Origin: JABDQW01 sp942492025
GTDB lineage: Bacteria; Pseudomonadota; Gammaproteobacteria; SZUA-229
Reading direction: 5' to 3'
NCBI GenBank assembly: GCA_942492025.1
Contig: CALODJ010000003.1
Coordinates: 62,001 to 126,000 of the forward strand
Length of the DNA: 64,000 nt
In this document: positions 35,440-44,864 of the stretch, piece after piece
Layout of the letters: each line of letters opens with the position of its first letter
Position numbering within the stretch: position 1 is the stretch's first letter
Made by a program: the position numbers and the translations under genes
Notes under the pieces: model-generated
The model's input: the letters and a program-made list of their open reading frames with translations, nothing else
Told to the model about the DNA's origin: nothing
Databases searched by the model: none

Positions 35440-36510
35440 ATGCAATTAGCACACGTCAGGATTCTTGATTTTCGGAATCTTCTCGATGTTGACTTTACGC
35501 CCTGTGCGGGTGTGAATCTTATTTCAGGACTCAATGCATCGGGAAAAACCAGTCTACTGGAATCAATATACTATCTCAGCCATCTGCGCTCTTTCAGGAC
35601 ACCCAACCTCAGTGATTTGATCAATCACAAAGCCAAGCGCTTGAGTCTGGTAGCAAATGCGATCAATAAAGAAGGTAAACAGATACCCATCGGGATTTAT
35701 CGAAGCAAAACCCAGCTTGAGGTACGTGCCAACCATAGAAGCATCCAGCGAATCGCAGATATAACAGCGATTTTTCCTGTCATGGCTGTGCACCCTGATA
35801 GTTATCGCTTGATTACCGGCAGTCCGACTGAAAGAAGAGCGTACATTGACTGGGGTGTGTTCCACGTGGAACACGGTTTCTTCGATGCCTGGCAACGTTA
35901 CAAACGCGCTTTAACGCAGAGAAATGCAGCTCTAAGATCAGGTCAGAAGCTATCGTATTGCAGGCTCTGGGATAGGGAACTTGATCAATCAGCGAAATAC
36001 ATCGATAAACTTCGTAGTGCGTATCTCGACGATTTGAATCCGTTCATTGTGCGACTCATTCGACTGTTCTTTCCGCACCAGGCTGTCAGGGTGGAATACA
36101 AACGAGGCTGGAAGTCCGGTCAAAACTTGATACATGTGCTTGATGAAACGCTGGAACGAGACCGCATCAGAGGTTTTACCCAGCACGGACCGCATCGCGC
36201 CGACCTGTTGATACAGATAGATGGTAAATCTGCGCAGACAGGTATATCCCGTGGTCAGCAAAAGGTTCTCGTTGCACTGTTGAAACTGGCGCAGATTGAG
36301 CAGTATACCCGCTCCGCAGCCGGGCATTGCGTTCTGCTGTACGATGATCTTGCAGCGGAACTGGATGAAAGTCATCGAAATGGAATACTCGGCATTTTGC
36401 AGAAAATGCCAATCCAGTTGTTTCTTACAGCGATTGAGCCGGAACAAATTGATCTGGATAGCTGGTCAGATGTTCGCATGTTCCACGTGGAACATGGGCA
36501 GTTAAAATAA
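35440..36510 (+). CDS. recF: DNA replication and repair protein RecF
   Basis: SMC-like ABC ATPase that loads RecA at gaps with RecO and RecR. Walker A is ISGLNASGKTSLLE; the signature region ISRGQQKVL and the Walker B block VLLYDDLAAELDE are near the C-terminus. Length is 356 aa, normal. The ATG at 35440 has a weak ribosome site. Unusually, the gene carries two parS palindromes, each read as F-H-V-E-H in the protein (GVFHVEHGF and MFHVEHG), the second only six residues from the C-terminus. Confidence 0.95.
   Translation: MQLAHVRILDFRNLLDVDFTPCAGVNLISGLNASGKTSLLESIYYLSHLRSFRTPNLSDLINHKAKRLSLVANAINKEGKQIPIGIYRSKTQLEVRANHRSIQRIADITAIFPVMAVHPDSYRLITGSPTERRAYIDWGVFHVEHGFFDAWQRYKRALTQRNAALRSGQKLSYCRLWDRELDQSAKYIDKLRSAYLDDLNPFIVRLIRLFFPHQAVRVEYKRGWKSGQNLIHVLDETLERDRIRGFTQHGPHRADLLIQIDGKSAQTGISRGQQKVLVALLKLAQIEQYTRSAAGHCVLLYDDLAAELDESHRNGILGILQKMPIQLFLTAIEPEQIDLDSWSDVRMFHVEHGQLK
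35858..35873. promoter_or_regulatory. parS: parS site 1 (inside recF)
   Basis: TGTTCCACGTGGAACA, a perfect 16-bp palindrome matching the bacterial parS consensus (TGTTnCACGTGnAACA). ParB, encoded in this window, should nucleate here. Confidence 0.9.
36479..36494. promoter_or_regulatory. parS: parS site 2 (recF 3' end)
   Basis: A second identical TGTTCCACGTGGAACA palindrome, 621 bp from the first and in the same reading-frame phase. The pair lies about 3-5 kb from the DnaA-box clusters, the expected distance for origin segregation. Confidence 0.9.
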
Positions 36511-36624
36511 GCCACAATGCAGCTTTTGCCGAATCTGGACGATATCTGCCAATGCCCTGATATAGTGCGTATTTATTTGAAAAGCCTGATATAATGGCGT
36601 TTTGTTGCTATATCGCTATTCCGC

Positions 36625-39039
36625 ATGAGTTCAGATCAAACCTACGATTCTTCCAACATAAAAGTACTAAAAGGCCTCGAAGCTGTACGCAAAAGGCCCG
36701 GGATGTATATAGGCGATACCGATGACGGTACCGGTTTGCATCATATGGTTTTCGAGGTGGTCGATAATTCGATTGATGAAGCACTCGCCGGGCACTGTTC
36801 CGAAATCAAGGTAAAGATCCATAGCGATAACTCTGTCACGGTTACAGACAACGGTCGCGGAATTCCGACTGATATACATCCTGAAGAAGGGCGTTCGGCT
36901 GCGGAAGTGATTATGACGGTGCTGCACGCCGGTGGAAAGTTTGACGACAATTCCTACAAGGTATCCGGTGGTCTCCACGGTGTCGGCGTATCGGTTGTCA
37001 ATGCACTGTCTAAAAAAATGGAATTAACCATTTCCCGTGGAGGTAAGAAATACAAGCAGGAATACGCCATGGGGGAACCGGTTGAACCACTGGCGGAAGT
37101 CGGCGAGACCGAAAAAACCGGTACCAGCTTGCGATTCTGGCCGAGCGAGTCAATTTTTACCAATATTGAATTCCACTATGACATACTTTCCAAGCGGTTG
37201 AGAGAGCTTTCCTTTCTGAATTCCGGGGTGAGAATTGCACTTTCTGATGAAAGAGATGACAAGAAAAATGTATTTGAATACGAGGGTGGTATAAAATCCT
37301 TCGTCGAGCATCTGAACAAGAACAAAACACCGTTGCATGACACCGTGCTTCACTTCAATACGGAAAAGGACGGCATTGGTATCGAAGTTGCGATGCAATG
37401 GAATGATTCCTACCAGGAGAATATCTACCCTTTTACGAATAACATACCGCAGAAAGACGGAGGCACCCACGTTGCCGGCTTTCGTGGGGCGCTGACACGT
37501 AGTCTGAACCACTTTATGGAAAAAGAAGGGATTGCATCACGCGCCAAGGTGAATGTTTCTGGTGATGATGCACGCGAAGGTTTGACCGCTGTGCTGTCAG
37601 TCAAAGTACCCGATCCCAAGTTTTCCTCCCAAACCAAGGACAAACTGGTGTCGTCCGAGGTGAAATCTGCGGTTGAATCAACCCTGGGTGAGAAATTGCA
37701 GGAGTTTTTGCTGGAGCGACCTACAGAAGCAAAAGCCATCACGTCAAAAATTATTGAAGCATCGCGCGCACGAGAAGCAGCACGAAAAGCTCGCGAGATG
37801 ACGCGACGTAAAGGCGCCTTGGATATCGCCGGCTTGCCCGGCAAACTGGCTGACTGCCAGGAAAAAGATCCCGCATTGAGTGAACTCTACCTGGTAGAGG
37901 GTGATTCTGCCGGTGGTTCTGCGAAGCAGGGCCGTGACAGACGCAGCCAGGCGATCCTGCCGCTGAAAGGCAAGATTCTTAATGTAGAAAAAGCCCGGTT
38001 CGACAAAATGCTGTCGTCAGCGGAAGTGGGAACACTGATTACTGCTTTAGGCTGTGGTATCGGTGCTGATGAGTTCAATCCGGACAAGCTTCGCTATCAC
38101 CGCATTATCATCATGACGGACGCGGACGTCGATGGTTCACATATCCGTACTTTATTGCTGACTTTCTTCTATCGACAGATGACCGAAATCATCGAACGTG
38201 GCCATGTCTACATCGCACAGCCGCCCCTGTACAAGGTGAAGAAGGGCAAGCAGGAAAGATATGTAAAAGATGACGATGAGCTTGATGCCTATTTACTCCA
38301 GCAAGCACTCGAAGGCGCACGTCTCTACGTGGATGAAAATACACCGCCGATCAAAGACACGGCATTGGAAGATCTGGCTATGCAATATCTGGCTGCGAGC
38401 AAGATCATTCGCCGACTCTCACGCAGAGTAGACGGCAATGTGTTGAATGAGATGATTTACCTCAAGGGTATTACCGAGAATGAGTTGAATAATATCGAGT
38501 CGGTTCAAAAGTATCTAGATAACTTATTGATATTATTGGTAAAACATAAATTAACCGGGGTCGTCTACTCGGGTGAAGTCATTACTGATGAAGAGGACAA
38601 TGCTGCTCTGGAAATGACCAAAACGGTACATGGTCTGGATCATTGTTATCGTCTCGATACCGAATTCTTTACCTCCAGTGAGTACACATTGCTTGCGGCA
38701 CTAGGAAGCAAGCTGGATTCATTGATTGGCGAATCTGCGCGTGTTGAACGTGGTGATAAACAGACTGATGTTGAGAATTTTGCAGATGTCATGAGCTGGT
38801 TGATGCAACAGGCGAGCAAGGGTCAAAACATACAACGCTACAAAGGTCTTGGAGAGATGAATCCGGATCAGCTCTGGGAAACCACAATGAACCCCGAGAC
38901 ACGTCGCATGCTGCAGGTCCGGATTGAAGACGCGATCGCAGCAGACCAGGTGTTTACCACTTTGATGGGTGACCAGGTCGAACCCAGGCGTGATTTTATT
39001 GAGCAGAACGCGTTGTCAGCAGAAAACATCGACACCTGA
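36625..39039 (+). CDS. gyrB: DNA gyrase subunit B
   Basis: ATPase subunit of gyrase, 804 aa, the E. coli-like long form with the extra C-terminal domain. The GHKL ATP site is EVVDNSIDEALAG with DNGRGIP and GLHGVGVSVVNALS; the TOPRIM block is YLVEGDSAGGSAKQGRDR (Glu) with MTDADVDGSHIRTLLLTFF (Asp-x-Asp). QRYKGLGEMNPDQLWETTM is the C-terminal signature. The spacing from recF is 114 bp, and the ribosome site is weak. Confidence 0.97.
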   Translation: MSSDQTYDSSNIKVLKGLEAVRKRPGMYIGDTDDGTGLHHMVFEVVDNSIDEALAGHCSEIKVKIHSDNSVTVTDNGRGIPTDIHPEEGRSAAEVIMTVLHAGGKFDDNSYKVSGGLHGVGVSVVNALSKKMELTISRGGKKYKQEYAMGEPVEPLAEVGETEKTGTSLRFWPSESIFTNIEFHYDILSKRLRELSFLNSGVRIALSDERDDKKNVFEYEGGIKSFVEHLNKNKTPLHDTVLHFNTEKDGIGIEVAMQWNDSYQENIYPFTNNIPQKDGGTHVAGFRGALTRSLNHFMEKEGIASRAKVNVSGDDAREGLTAVLSVKVPDPKFSSQTKDKLVSSEVKSAVESTLGEKLQEFLLERPTEAKAITSKIIEASRAREAARKAREMTRRKGALDIAGLPGKLADCQEKDPALSELYLVEGDSAGGSAKQGRDRRSQAILPLKGKILNVEKARFDKMLSSAEVGTLITALGCGIGADEFNPDKLRYHRIIIMTDADVDGSHIRTLLLTFFYRQMTEIIERGHVYIAQPPLYKVKKGKQERYVKDDDELDAYLLQQALEGARLYVDENTPPIKDTALEDLAMQYLAASKIIRRLSRRVDGNVLNEMIYLKGITENELNNIESVQKYLDNLLILLVKHKLTGVVYSGEVITDEEDNAALEMTKTVHGLDHCYRLDTEFFTSSEYTLLAALGSKLDSLIGESARVERGDKQTDVENFADVMSWLMQQASKGQNIQRYKGLGEMNPDQLWETTMNPETRRMLQVRIEDAIAADQVFTTLMGDQVEPRRDFIEQNALSAENIDT

Positions 39040-39588
39040 TCGATGCGGCGCTTTTGCAGCAGGGATACTTTCTACCGCGCAGACTCCTAGGTCTGCATAT
39101 GACTGAATCCTGTCGTTAGATGAAGGCGTTGTAACTGATTACTTCCGCCATCACGTAAGCATAAAACGGTAATGATAGTGCTCGACCTGTAATCTTATAC
39201 ACAGGTTATCAACACATTTGTCCACAATATATCCACATCAGCTTTATTTTTCGATGTTATCCACAGTTTGTGGATGAATTGTTAATGAAACACGGTTTAT
39301 TCATTACCGGATTGATCCATCGGGTAAACACTACGCACATTTCCGCCTATGGTATGCCGCGGGCATAAAAAGCTGGATATTCGTCAATATAACGGGCAGT
39401 TAGCGTAAGATAAACGGGTTGATCTGCAATTGCAGGTTGTCCTGTTTGGTTGTATGAACGGTATTTTTTCAGCACAAACATAACGCGTTAATTCCAAAGG
39501 GCTTGTGCGATAAATCTTTCCAAAAGATTTATTAACACCTTGCCCCTGAAATCCCAATCCTTGATGTCATAGCAGGGCTCGTTAATCA
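39040..39588. promoter_or_regulatory. Candidate replication origin region after gyrB (DnaA-box array)
   Basis: A 549-bp gap without a gene. At 39195-39277 it has six DnaA-box words: TTATACACA (39195), TTATCAACA (39206), TTGTCCACA (39218), ATATCCACA (39229), TTATCCACA (39257) on the plus strand and TGTGGATGA (39269) on the minus strand. The first four are same-strand with starts 11, 12 and 11 bp apart, near one helical turn. No other place in the window is so dense. An obvious long AT-rich unwinding element is not seen right beside it; 39500-39540 is moderately AT-rich. Confidence 0.6.
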
Positions 39589-41058
39589 ATGAAACACAAC
39601 GATTTAAGAGACTTCATCGACCAACTAGAACAACTAGGTGAACTGAAGCGTGTTCAACACGAAGTTGATCCCTACCTGGAAATAACAGAAATATGCGACC
39701 GCACCTTGAAAGCCGCGGGTCCCGCTCTGTTGTTTGAAAATGTCAAGAATCACTCAATCCCGGTGCTGGGAAATCTGTTTGGTACTCCCAGACGCGTCGC
39801 CATGGCGATGGGCGAAGATGATGTCACAGCGCTGCGTGAGGTCGGCAAGTTACTCGCTTTCCTGAAAGAGCCTGAGCCGCCTAAAGGTATGAAAGACGCC
39901 TGGGAGAAGATGGCGGTATTCAAACAGGTGTTGAATATGGCGCCAAAGCAAGTCAAAACGGCACCATGTCAGGATGTGATCATAGAAAAAGACAGCATCG
40001 ATCTGTACTCACTACCGATTCAAACCTGCTGGCCGGGCGATGTTGCTCCGCTGATAACCTGGGGACTGGTGATCACCCGGGGTCCGGAAAAAGAACGGCA
40101 GAATCTCGGCATTTACCGGCAACAGCTCATTGCCCGCGATAAAGTGATTATGCGCTGGCTGTCACATCGTGGGGGTGCACTGGATTACCTTGACTGGCAG
40201 CAATGTTATCCGGGCGAGCCTTTTCCTGTTGCGGTAGCCCTGGGGGCAGATCCGGCGACGACACTGGGTGCCGTCACACCGGTACCGGATACATTGTCAG
40301 AATACGGTTTTGCCGGCCTGCTCAGGGGAAAGAAAACCGAGGTTGTAAAAAGCCGCGTGGGTGATTTGAGCGTGCCCGCTAGTGCAGAAATTATTTTAGA
40401 AGGTTACATCTATCCCGGCGAGGAAGCAGAGGAAGGCCCTTTTGGCGATCATACCGGTTATTACAACGAAATCGACAGATTCCCGGTATTTACCCTTGAA
40501 CGTATCACCCATCGTGATAACCCGATCTATCACAGCACCTATACCGGCAGACCACCGGATGAGCCAGCGATCCTGGGTGTTGCATTGAACGAAGTGTTCA
40601 TACCGATATTACAGAAACAGTTTCCGGAAATTATTGATTTCTATTTACCACCGGAAGGATGCTCATACCGTGTGGCAGTTGTCAGTATGAAAAAACAATA
40701 TCCCGGTCATGCCAAACGTATCATGATGGGGGTATGGTCGTTCCTGCGACAGTTCATGTATACAAAGTTTGTCATCATCGTCGACGACGATGTGAATACC
40801 CGTGACTGGAAAGATGTGATCTGGGCCATCAGTACCCGGGTTGACCCGATACGCGACTTCACCCTGGTCGACAATACGCCGATCGATTATCTCGACTTCG
40901 CTTCACCGGTTTCAGGTCTGGGTTCCAAGGTAGGTATCGATGCGACCAACAAATGGAAAGGAGAAACGGAGCGCGAATGGGGTAAACCTATAACAATGGA
41001 CAAAGATGTTAAGCAGCATGTCGATGCAATCTGGGATGATCTTGGTATTGATAATTAG
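39589..41058 (+). CDS. ubiD: 4-hydroxy-3-polyprenylbenzoate decarboxylase UbiD
   Basis: Prenylated-FMN-dependent decarboxylase of ubiquinone synthesis. It starts DLRDFIDQLEQLGELKRV; GDVAPLITWGLVITRGP, NLGIYRQQ, EGPFGDHTGYYN and VDDDVNTRDWKDVIWAIST are the conserved prFMN, metal and active-site blocks. Length is 489 aa, normal. Its partner UbiX is not in the window. The TAG stop shares its last base with the start of the next gene. Confidence 0.95.
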   Translation: MKHNDLRDFIDQLEQLGELKRVQHEVDPYLEITEICDRTLKAAGPALLFENVKNHSIPVLGNLFGTPRRVAMAMGEDDVTALREVGKLLAFLKEPEPPKGMKDAWEKMAVFKQVLNMAPKQVKTAPCQDVIIEKDSIDLYSLPIQTCWPGDVAPLITWGLVITRGPEKERQNLGIYRQQLIARDKVIMRWLSHRGGALDYLDWQQCYPGEPFPVAVALGADPATTLGAVTPVPDTLSEYGFAGLLRGKKTEVVKSRVGDLSVPASAEIILEGYIYPGEEAEEGPFGDHTGYYNEIDRFPVFTLERITHRDNPIYHSTYTGRPPDEPAILGVALNEVFIPILQKQFPEIIDFYLPPEGCSYRVAVVSMKKQYPGHAKRIMMGVWSFLRQFMYTKFVIIVDDDVNTRDWKDVIWAISTRVDPIRDFTLVDNTPIDYLDFASPVSGLGSKVGIDATNKWKGETEREWGKPITMDKDVKQHVDAIWDDLGIDN

Positions 41059-43556
41059 TGTACAAAATGGGATCAAACAAGATCATTGCGAAGGTATTAG
41101 TAAGCTTTTCATTTATCGTTGTACTGCTCATCCTGTTACAAGTCGCGCTTGTTTACATCGGTATCAGCTTCACATCGGATAAGGCCAGAGTAATTCTGCT
41201 TGAACAGATAAAAATCCTGACTCAACGTGAAGCCTACATCGACGGTGACGTGAGGGTTACTATCTCCATGCTGCCGGAACTATTGGTTAAACGAGTACGG
41301 ATCAAGAACGCTGAGGGATTTGGCGAAGAGAATTTCATTGCTCTATCGGAGGCACGTGTTCAGCTTTCATTGCTGTCGCTTCTTGGCGGAAAAATTGATG
41401 TGACTGAATTTGTAGCGAACCGTGCGCATATTGATTTGATCGTGAAGTCGGACGGTCACAATAACTGGTCGTTTAATCACCTGACAACGCCGTCAGAACG
41501 CAAAAGTGATGCAAGTGACAAGACAGTCAAGGATACGAAAGTCAACAGAAGCTTATCAGTCGATAGACTGGTGCTGACAGACATTACTTTTCGCTATGTA
41601 GAAGAAGCTGATAGCCGGATCATCAACAAGCATTTTTCAAGGATTTTACTGGACCTCGAAGACACGACAGAACCGCAGGCGGAAATTACAGGTACATTCC
41701 AAGATTATCCATACACTATGATGCTCGAATCTGAAGCACTCGAGAACCTGACTGTAGCGAAACCTTGGAATCTCAGCGGTTCTGGCATGATTGCAGGTCG
41801 ACGAGCACTTATAGACGCAAGCGTACTGTTGTCAGACCAGGATATTGAGGGAGACCTGAGTTTAAATGTTGAGGATGTTGATTTAGCTCGATTGCTCGAG
41901 CGTGCAGGTCTTATTACCGGTGAGGATGCTGCTGCTGCGAAGGAATTGAACATCAAGGTCGCGTTGCAAGGAACGGACGTAATAGAAATGATTCGTGATG
42001 CTGACATCGAGTTGCAACTGGAGCACGGTTACTGGAGGTGGCGGTCGTTATTAAAAGATGAAATAAGAGAGCTTGCATTCAAAAATATTGCTGTGCGTGC
42101 ATCCTGGAGTAAAGCCGTGCAAGTGCATCTGGATGGGGAGCTTTTCACCGAAGTCATCAAACTTGATCTTAGAACGAATCGTTTGTCAGAGTTCTTCGAT
42201 GAGACGGACACACTCGATGTTGATTTGGCAGCACATATTGCTGGAAGCGACATTATCCTGAAGGGAGTCATCGACTTACCTGTTAAGAAAAAACAGTTCC
42301 AGCTGGATATCGTGTTCAAAGGTCATGATCTGGAGAATTTGAACCGGATACTGAACAGTGAATTACCACCGTTCAATAACTATTACCTGAAAGGTAGATT
42401 ATCGGCAAACAATAAAGGTTTTATTGTCAGAGCAGATGATGCAAGCATAGGCGAGACCCATTTCAAAACAGGGATAGTTATTGACACAAGTTCATTCAAA
42501 CCGTTCTGGAAAATCAATCTGAACAGCCGCCAGTTACAGATAAAGGATTTTGAGTTTGCAGATCTGCAAGTTGATATACCCGATGCGAAAGCTATCAGCA
42601 CCAAGCTAATACAAAAGAGTGGAGAGCTAAAACAGGGACCGGCCTGGCGACTGACAGAAATAGTTAAAGACCCAAAAATGCATTTCGATCTAAATCTGAA
42701 AGTCGATAATTTGCTAGCAGGAAAGATTGCTTTGGGAGCATCAAGCGTCAAGTTAAAACTCAGAGATAACACATTAATCATGGACAATGCGGAGTTCGAC
42801 GTTCCTGGTGGCAAGATCAAATCTTCTGCGGCTTTCAAGACTGAAAGCGAACAGGTCAAAGGCGCCTTCAAGCTTGATATTGATAAATTTGACTACGGTG
42901 CTGTAGCTCGTTACTTCAACGTAGGCTCTGAAGAAGGTGGTGTAATCAGTGCAAGGATAGATCTGGAATTGGCGGGAAGAGATTTTTCGAGCCTGTTTTA
43001 TCATGCAACAGGGAAACTGGATGTGGCTCTGTGGCCAAGAAATACGCAAACTGAGCTATTTGATTTATGGGCAAACAATCTTTTTCTGATAATCCTGCCA
43101 GAGATCAGGAAGAGGGAGGACAGAGTCAACTGCATCGTTGCACTCATGGACGTTGATGATGGCATCATGAAGGAAGACTTTTTCGGTATCGATACCAGAA
43201 AAGTATGGATGCACGGAAATCTCCAGGTGGATTTTAGAAACGAACAGGTGCAGTTAGCGCTCTATCCCAGGTCGAAAAAAGCAAGAGTCTTTGCAGTAGA
43301 GGCGCCTATCCGAGCTGAGGGCGGTTTTGATGATATCCGATTGAACACCAATCCGGTCGATCTGACAGTCGCCTATCTTTCCTTCATTACCAGTCCGCTG
43401 CACGTGCCGGCCCGCCGCGTTTTAGGTGACAGGGTACCTGAAGATGCCAGTAAAATATGCGAGCAGCTTTTCGATCGTGAGTACGTGAAAAAACTCAAGG
43501 AAAAAATCAAACTGGAAGAACAGAAAGAAATTGATGAGTGGCTGGATGCAGATTAA
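41058..43556 (+). CDS. AsmA-family inner-membrane/periplasmic protein
   Basis: An AsmA-like protein of 832 aa, one N-terminal transmembrane helix (VLVSFSFIVVLLILLQVALVYI) and a long periplasmic beta-rich region, a proposed lipid-transport groove related to TamB. AsmA features are the MLPELLVKRVRIKNAEGFG segment near the start, SLLGGKIDVTEF and, near the end, LWPRNTQTELFDLWANNL. The start is GTG at 41058 overlapping the ubiD stop, or ATG at 41067; no clear ribosome site is seen, so translation is probably coupled to ubiD. The C-terminus is highly charged. The precise substrate is unknown. Confidence 0.8.
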   Translation: MYKMGSNKIIAKVLVSFSFIVVLLILLQVALVYIGISFTSDKARVILLEQIKILTQREAYIDGDVRVTISMLPELLVKRVRIKNAEGFGEENFIALSEARVQLSLLSLLGGKIDVTEFVANRAHIDLIVKSDGHNNWSFNHLTTPSERKSDASDKTVKDTKVNRSLSVDRLVLTDITFRYVEEADSRIINKHFSRILLDLEDTTEPQAEITGTFQDYPYTMMLESEALENLTVAKPWNLSGSGMIAGRRALIDASVLLSDQDIEGDLSLNVEDVDLARLLERAGLITGEDAAAAKELNIKVALQGTDVIEMIRDADIELQLEHGYWRWRSLLKDEIRELAFKNIAVRASWSKAVQVHLDGELFTEVIKLDLRTNRLSEFFDETDTLDVDLAAHIAGSDIILKGVIDLPVKKKQFQLDIVFKGHDLENLNRILNSELPPFNNYYLKGRLSANNKGFIVRADDASIGETHFKTGIVIDTSSFKPFWKINLNSRQLQIKDFEFADLQVDIPDAKAISTKLIQKSGELKQGPAWRLTEIVKDPKMHFDLNLKVDNLLAGKIALGASSVKLKLRDNTLIMDNAEFDVPGGKIKSSAAFKTESEQVKGAFKLDIDKFDYGAVARYFNVGSEEGGVISARIDLELAGRDFSSLFYHATGKLDVALWPRNTQTELFDLWANNLFLIILPEIRKREDRVNCIVALMDVDDGIMKEDFFGIDTRKVWMHGNLQVDFRNEQVQLALYPRSKKARVFAVEAPIRAEGGFDDIRLNTNPVDLTVAYLSFITSPLHVPARRVLGDRVPEDASKICEQLFDREYVKKLKEKIKLEEQKEIDEWLDAD

Positions 43557-43597
43557 TTGTACTTATTCGGACTTGACCTGACACATCGTAATAGATC

Positions 43598-43667
43598 GTA
43601 GGGTGCGCCGTGCGCACCGCGAATTTGGTCGCAATCAATGAGTCATGGTGCGCATGTCGCACTCTAC
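43598..43667. repeat. Degenerate GTAGGGTGCGC inverted-repeat element
   Basis: Left arm GTAGGGTGCGCCGTGCGCACCG (43598-43619) and a decayed right arm TGGTGCGCATGTCGCACTCTAC (43646-43667). It sits in the 300-bp gap between the AsmA-family gene and the TerC-family gene. The rest of that gap holds nothing recognisable except the TerC leader. Confidence 0.65.
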
Positions 43668-43856
43668 AATAAAGGCTCGTTGTTAGGACTGATAGCGAGC
43701 TTATAACGTTCGGTCTTGTCCAGCCTTGCGGTTTCCTGATCAAAAGCTTTGTTTGATGAATCCACGTTTTACTAATCTACATCAATTATTCAATTATTTA
43801 TTTGCACATATAATTGACCGAAACTCTACCTAAGACCAAATAACCGGAGAGACGAA

Positions 43857-44612
43857 ATGTTTGAATGGATCGCCAGCCCGGAGGCGTGGATTGCTCTGGC
43901 TACCCTGACAGCACTGGAAATCGTGCTGGGTATAGACAACATTATTTTCATTTCAATACTGGTCAGCCGATTGCCGGAGCACCAACGCGAGTTCGGCCGG
44001 CGAGTTGGGCTGAGTCTGGCGATGTTGACGCGGCTGGCGTTACTGGCTTCCATCGCCTGGGTGATGAGTCTGAGAGACCCCTGGTTCAGTGTGCTCGGCC
44101 AGGAGATATCGGGTCGCGATATCATCCTGATTGTCGGCGGTCTGTTTCTGCTGTTCAAGGCGACCCATGAGATTCACAATAGTCTCGAGGGCATTGATGA
44201 GGATACCTCGGTGCCGAAGGTGGCTGGGCTGGCTAGCGTGCTGGTACAGATCGCTGTTCTCGACATCGTGTTTTCGCTGGATTCGGTCATCACCGCTGTA
44301 GGTCTGGTCGAACATGTGTCGATCATGGCTATTGCGATTATTATCGCGGTAGGCGTGATGCTGGTGGCGGCGAAATCGATTGGGGATTTCGTAGACGCGC
44401 ACCCGACGATCAAGATACTTGCATTGTCATTCCTGATCCTGGTGGGAGTGACCCTGATCATCGAAGGCTTCGACGTGCATGTACCGAAAGGCTATATCTA
44501 CTTTGCGATGGCATTTTCGGTCACGGTCGAAATGCTCAATATTCGCATGCGCAAGAAAGTAGCGGAACCGGTTAGGCTGCATAAGCACATAGAAGGGGAT
44601 GAGCCGGGCTAG
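43857..44612 (+). CDS. TerC-family integral membrane protein
   Basis: A TerC-family membrane protein of 251 aa (YgdQ-like size) with about seven hydrophobic segments. The conserved acidic motifs that probably bind metal are LEIVLGIDNIIFISI in helix 1 and VLDIVFSLDSVITAVG in the second half, forming the family's internal repeat. TerC proteins are linked to metal handling (tellurite, manganese) and membrane-protein metalation; the ion here is unknown. ACCGGAGAGACG precedes the ATG. A clear terminator follows. Confidence 0.85.
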   Translation: MFEWIASPEAWIALATLTALEIVLGIDNIIFISILVSRLPEHQREFGRRVGLSLAMLTRLALLASIAWVMSLRDPWFSVLGQEISGRDIILIVGGLFLLFKATHEIHNSLEGIDEDTSVPKVAGLASVLVQIAVLDIVFSLDSVITAVGLVEHVSIMAIAIIIAVGVMLVAAKSIGDFVDAHPTIKILALSFLILVGVTLIIEGFDVHVPKGYIYFAMAFSVTVEMLNIRMRKKVAEPVRLHKHIEGDEPG

Positions 44613-44685
44613 CGTCACGACAATAGGACCAGGACTTGTCGCTGAGGACGCAAAATCACGGAGATAACATAGTTAAATAGCCAAC

Positions 44686-44713
44686 AGCAGGAGCGAATGA
44701 AACCGCTCCTGCT
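44686..44713 (+). terminator. Rho-independent terminator after the TerC-family gene
   Basis: AGCAGGAGCG, loop AATGAAAC, CGCTCCTGCT followed by TTCTATTCTT: a perfect 10-bp stem with a T-rich tail, 74 bp downstream of the stop codon. Confidence 0.75.
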
Positions 44714-44752
44714 TTCTATTCTTGTCGTCCTGCCATCTCTAATTGGTCGTTC

Positions 44753-44774
44753 GTAGCGTGCGCCGCGCGCACCA
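44753..44774 (+). repeat. Solo half-site of the GTAGGGTGCGC repeat
   Basis: GTAGCGTGCGCCGCGCGCACCA is one decayed arm of the repeat, with no partner arm nearby. It lies between the TerC terminator and tamA. Confidence 0.5.
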
Positions 44775-44864
44775 CGTGTCTGGCCCGGATGTTGCAGGAA
44801 TGACCTTGTTTGCAATCAACTACTGATATCGCATCAGCCCGAGCATTCCCGCATAATCCTGTTT

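Noticed and set aside
44600..44612. TerC-family stop codon in GGGCTAG as another repeat-derived stop
   Set aside because: The bases before it (GAGCC) do not match the repeat end and the orientation is wrong; probably chance.
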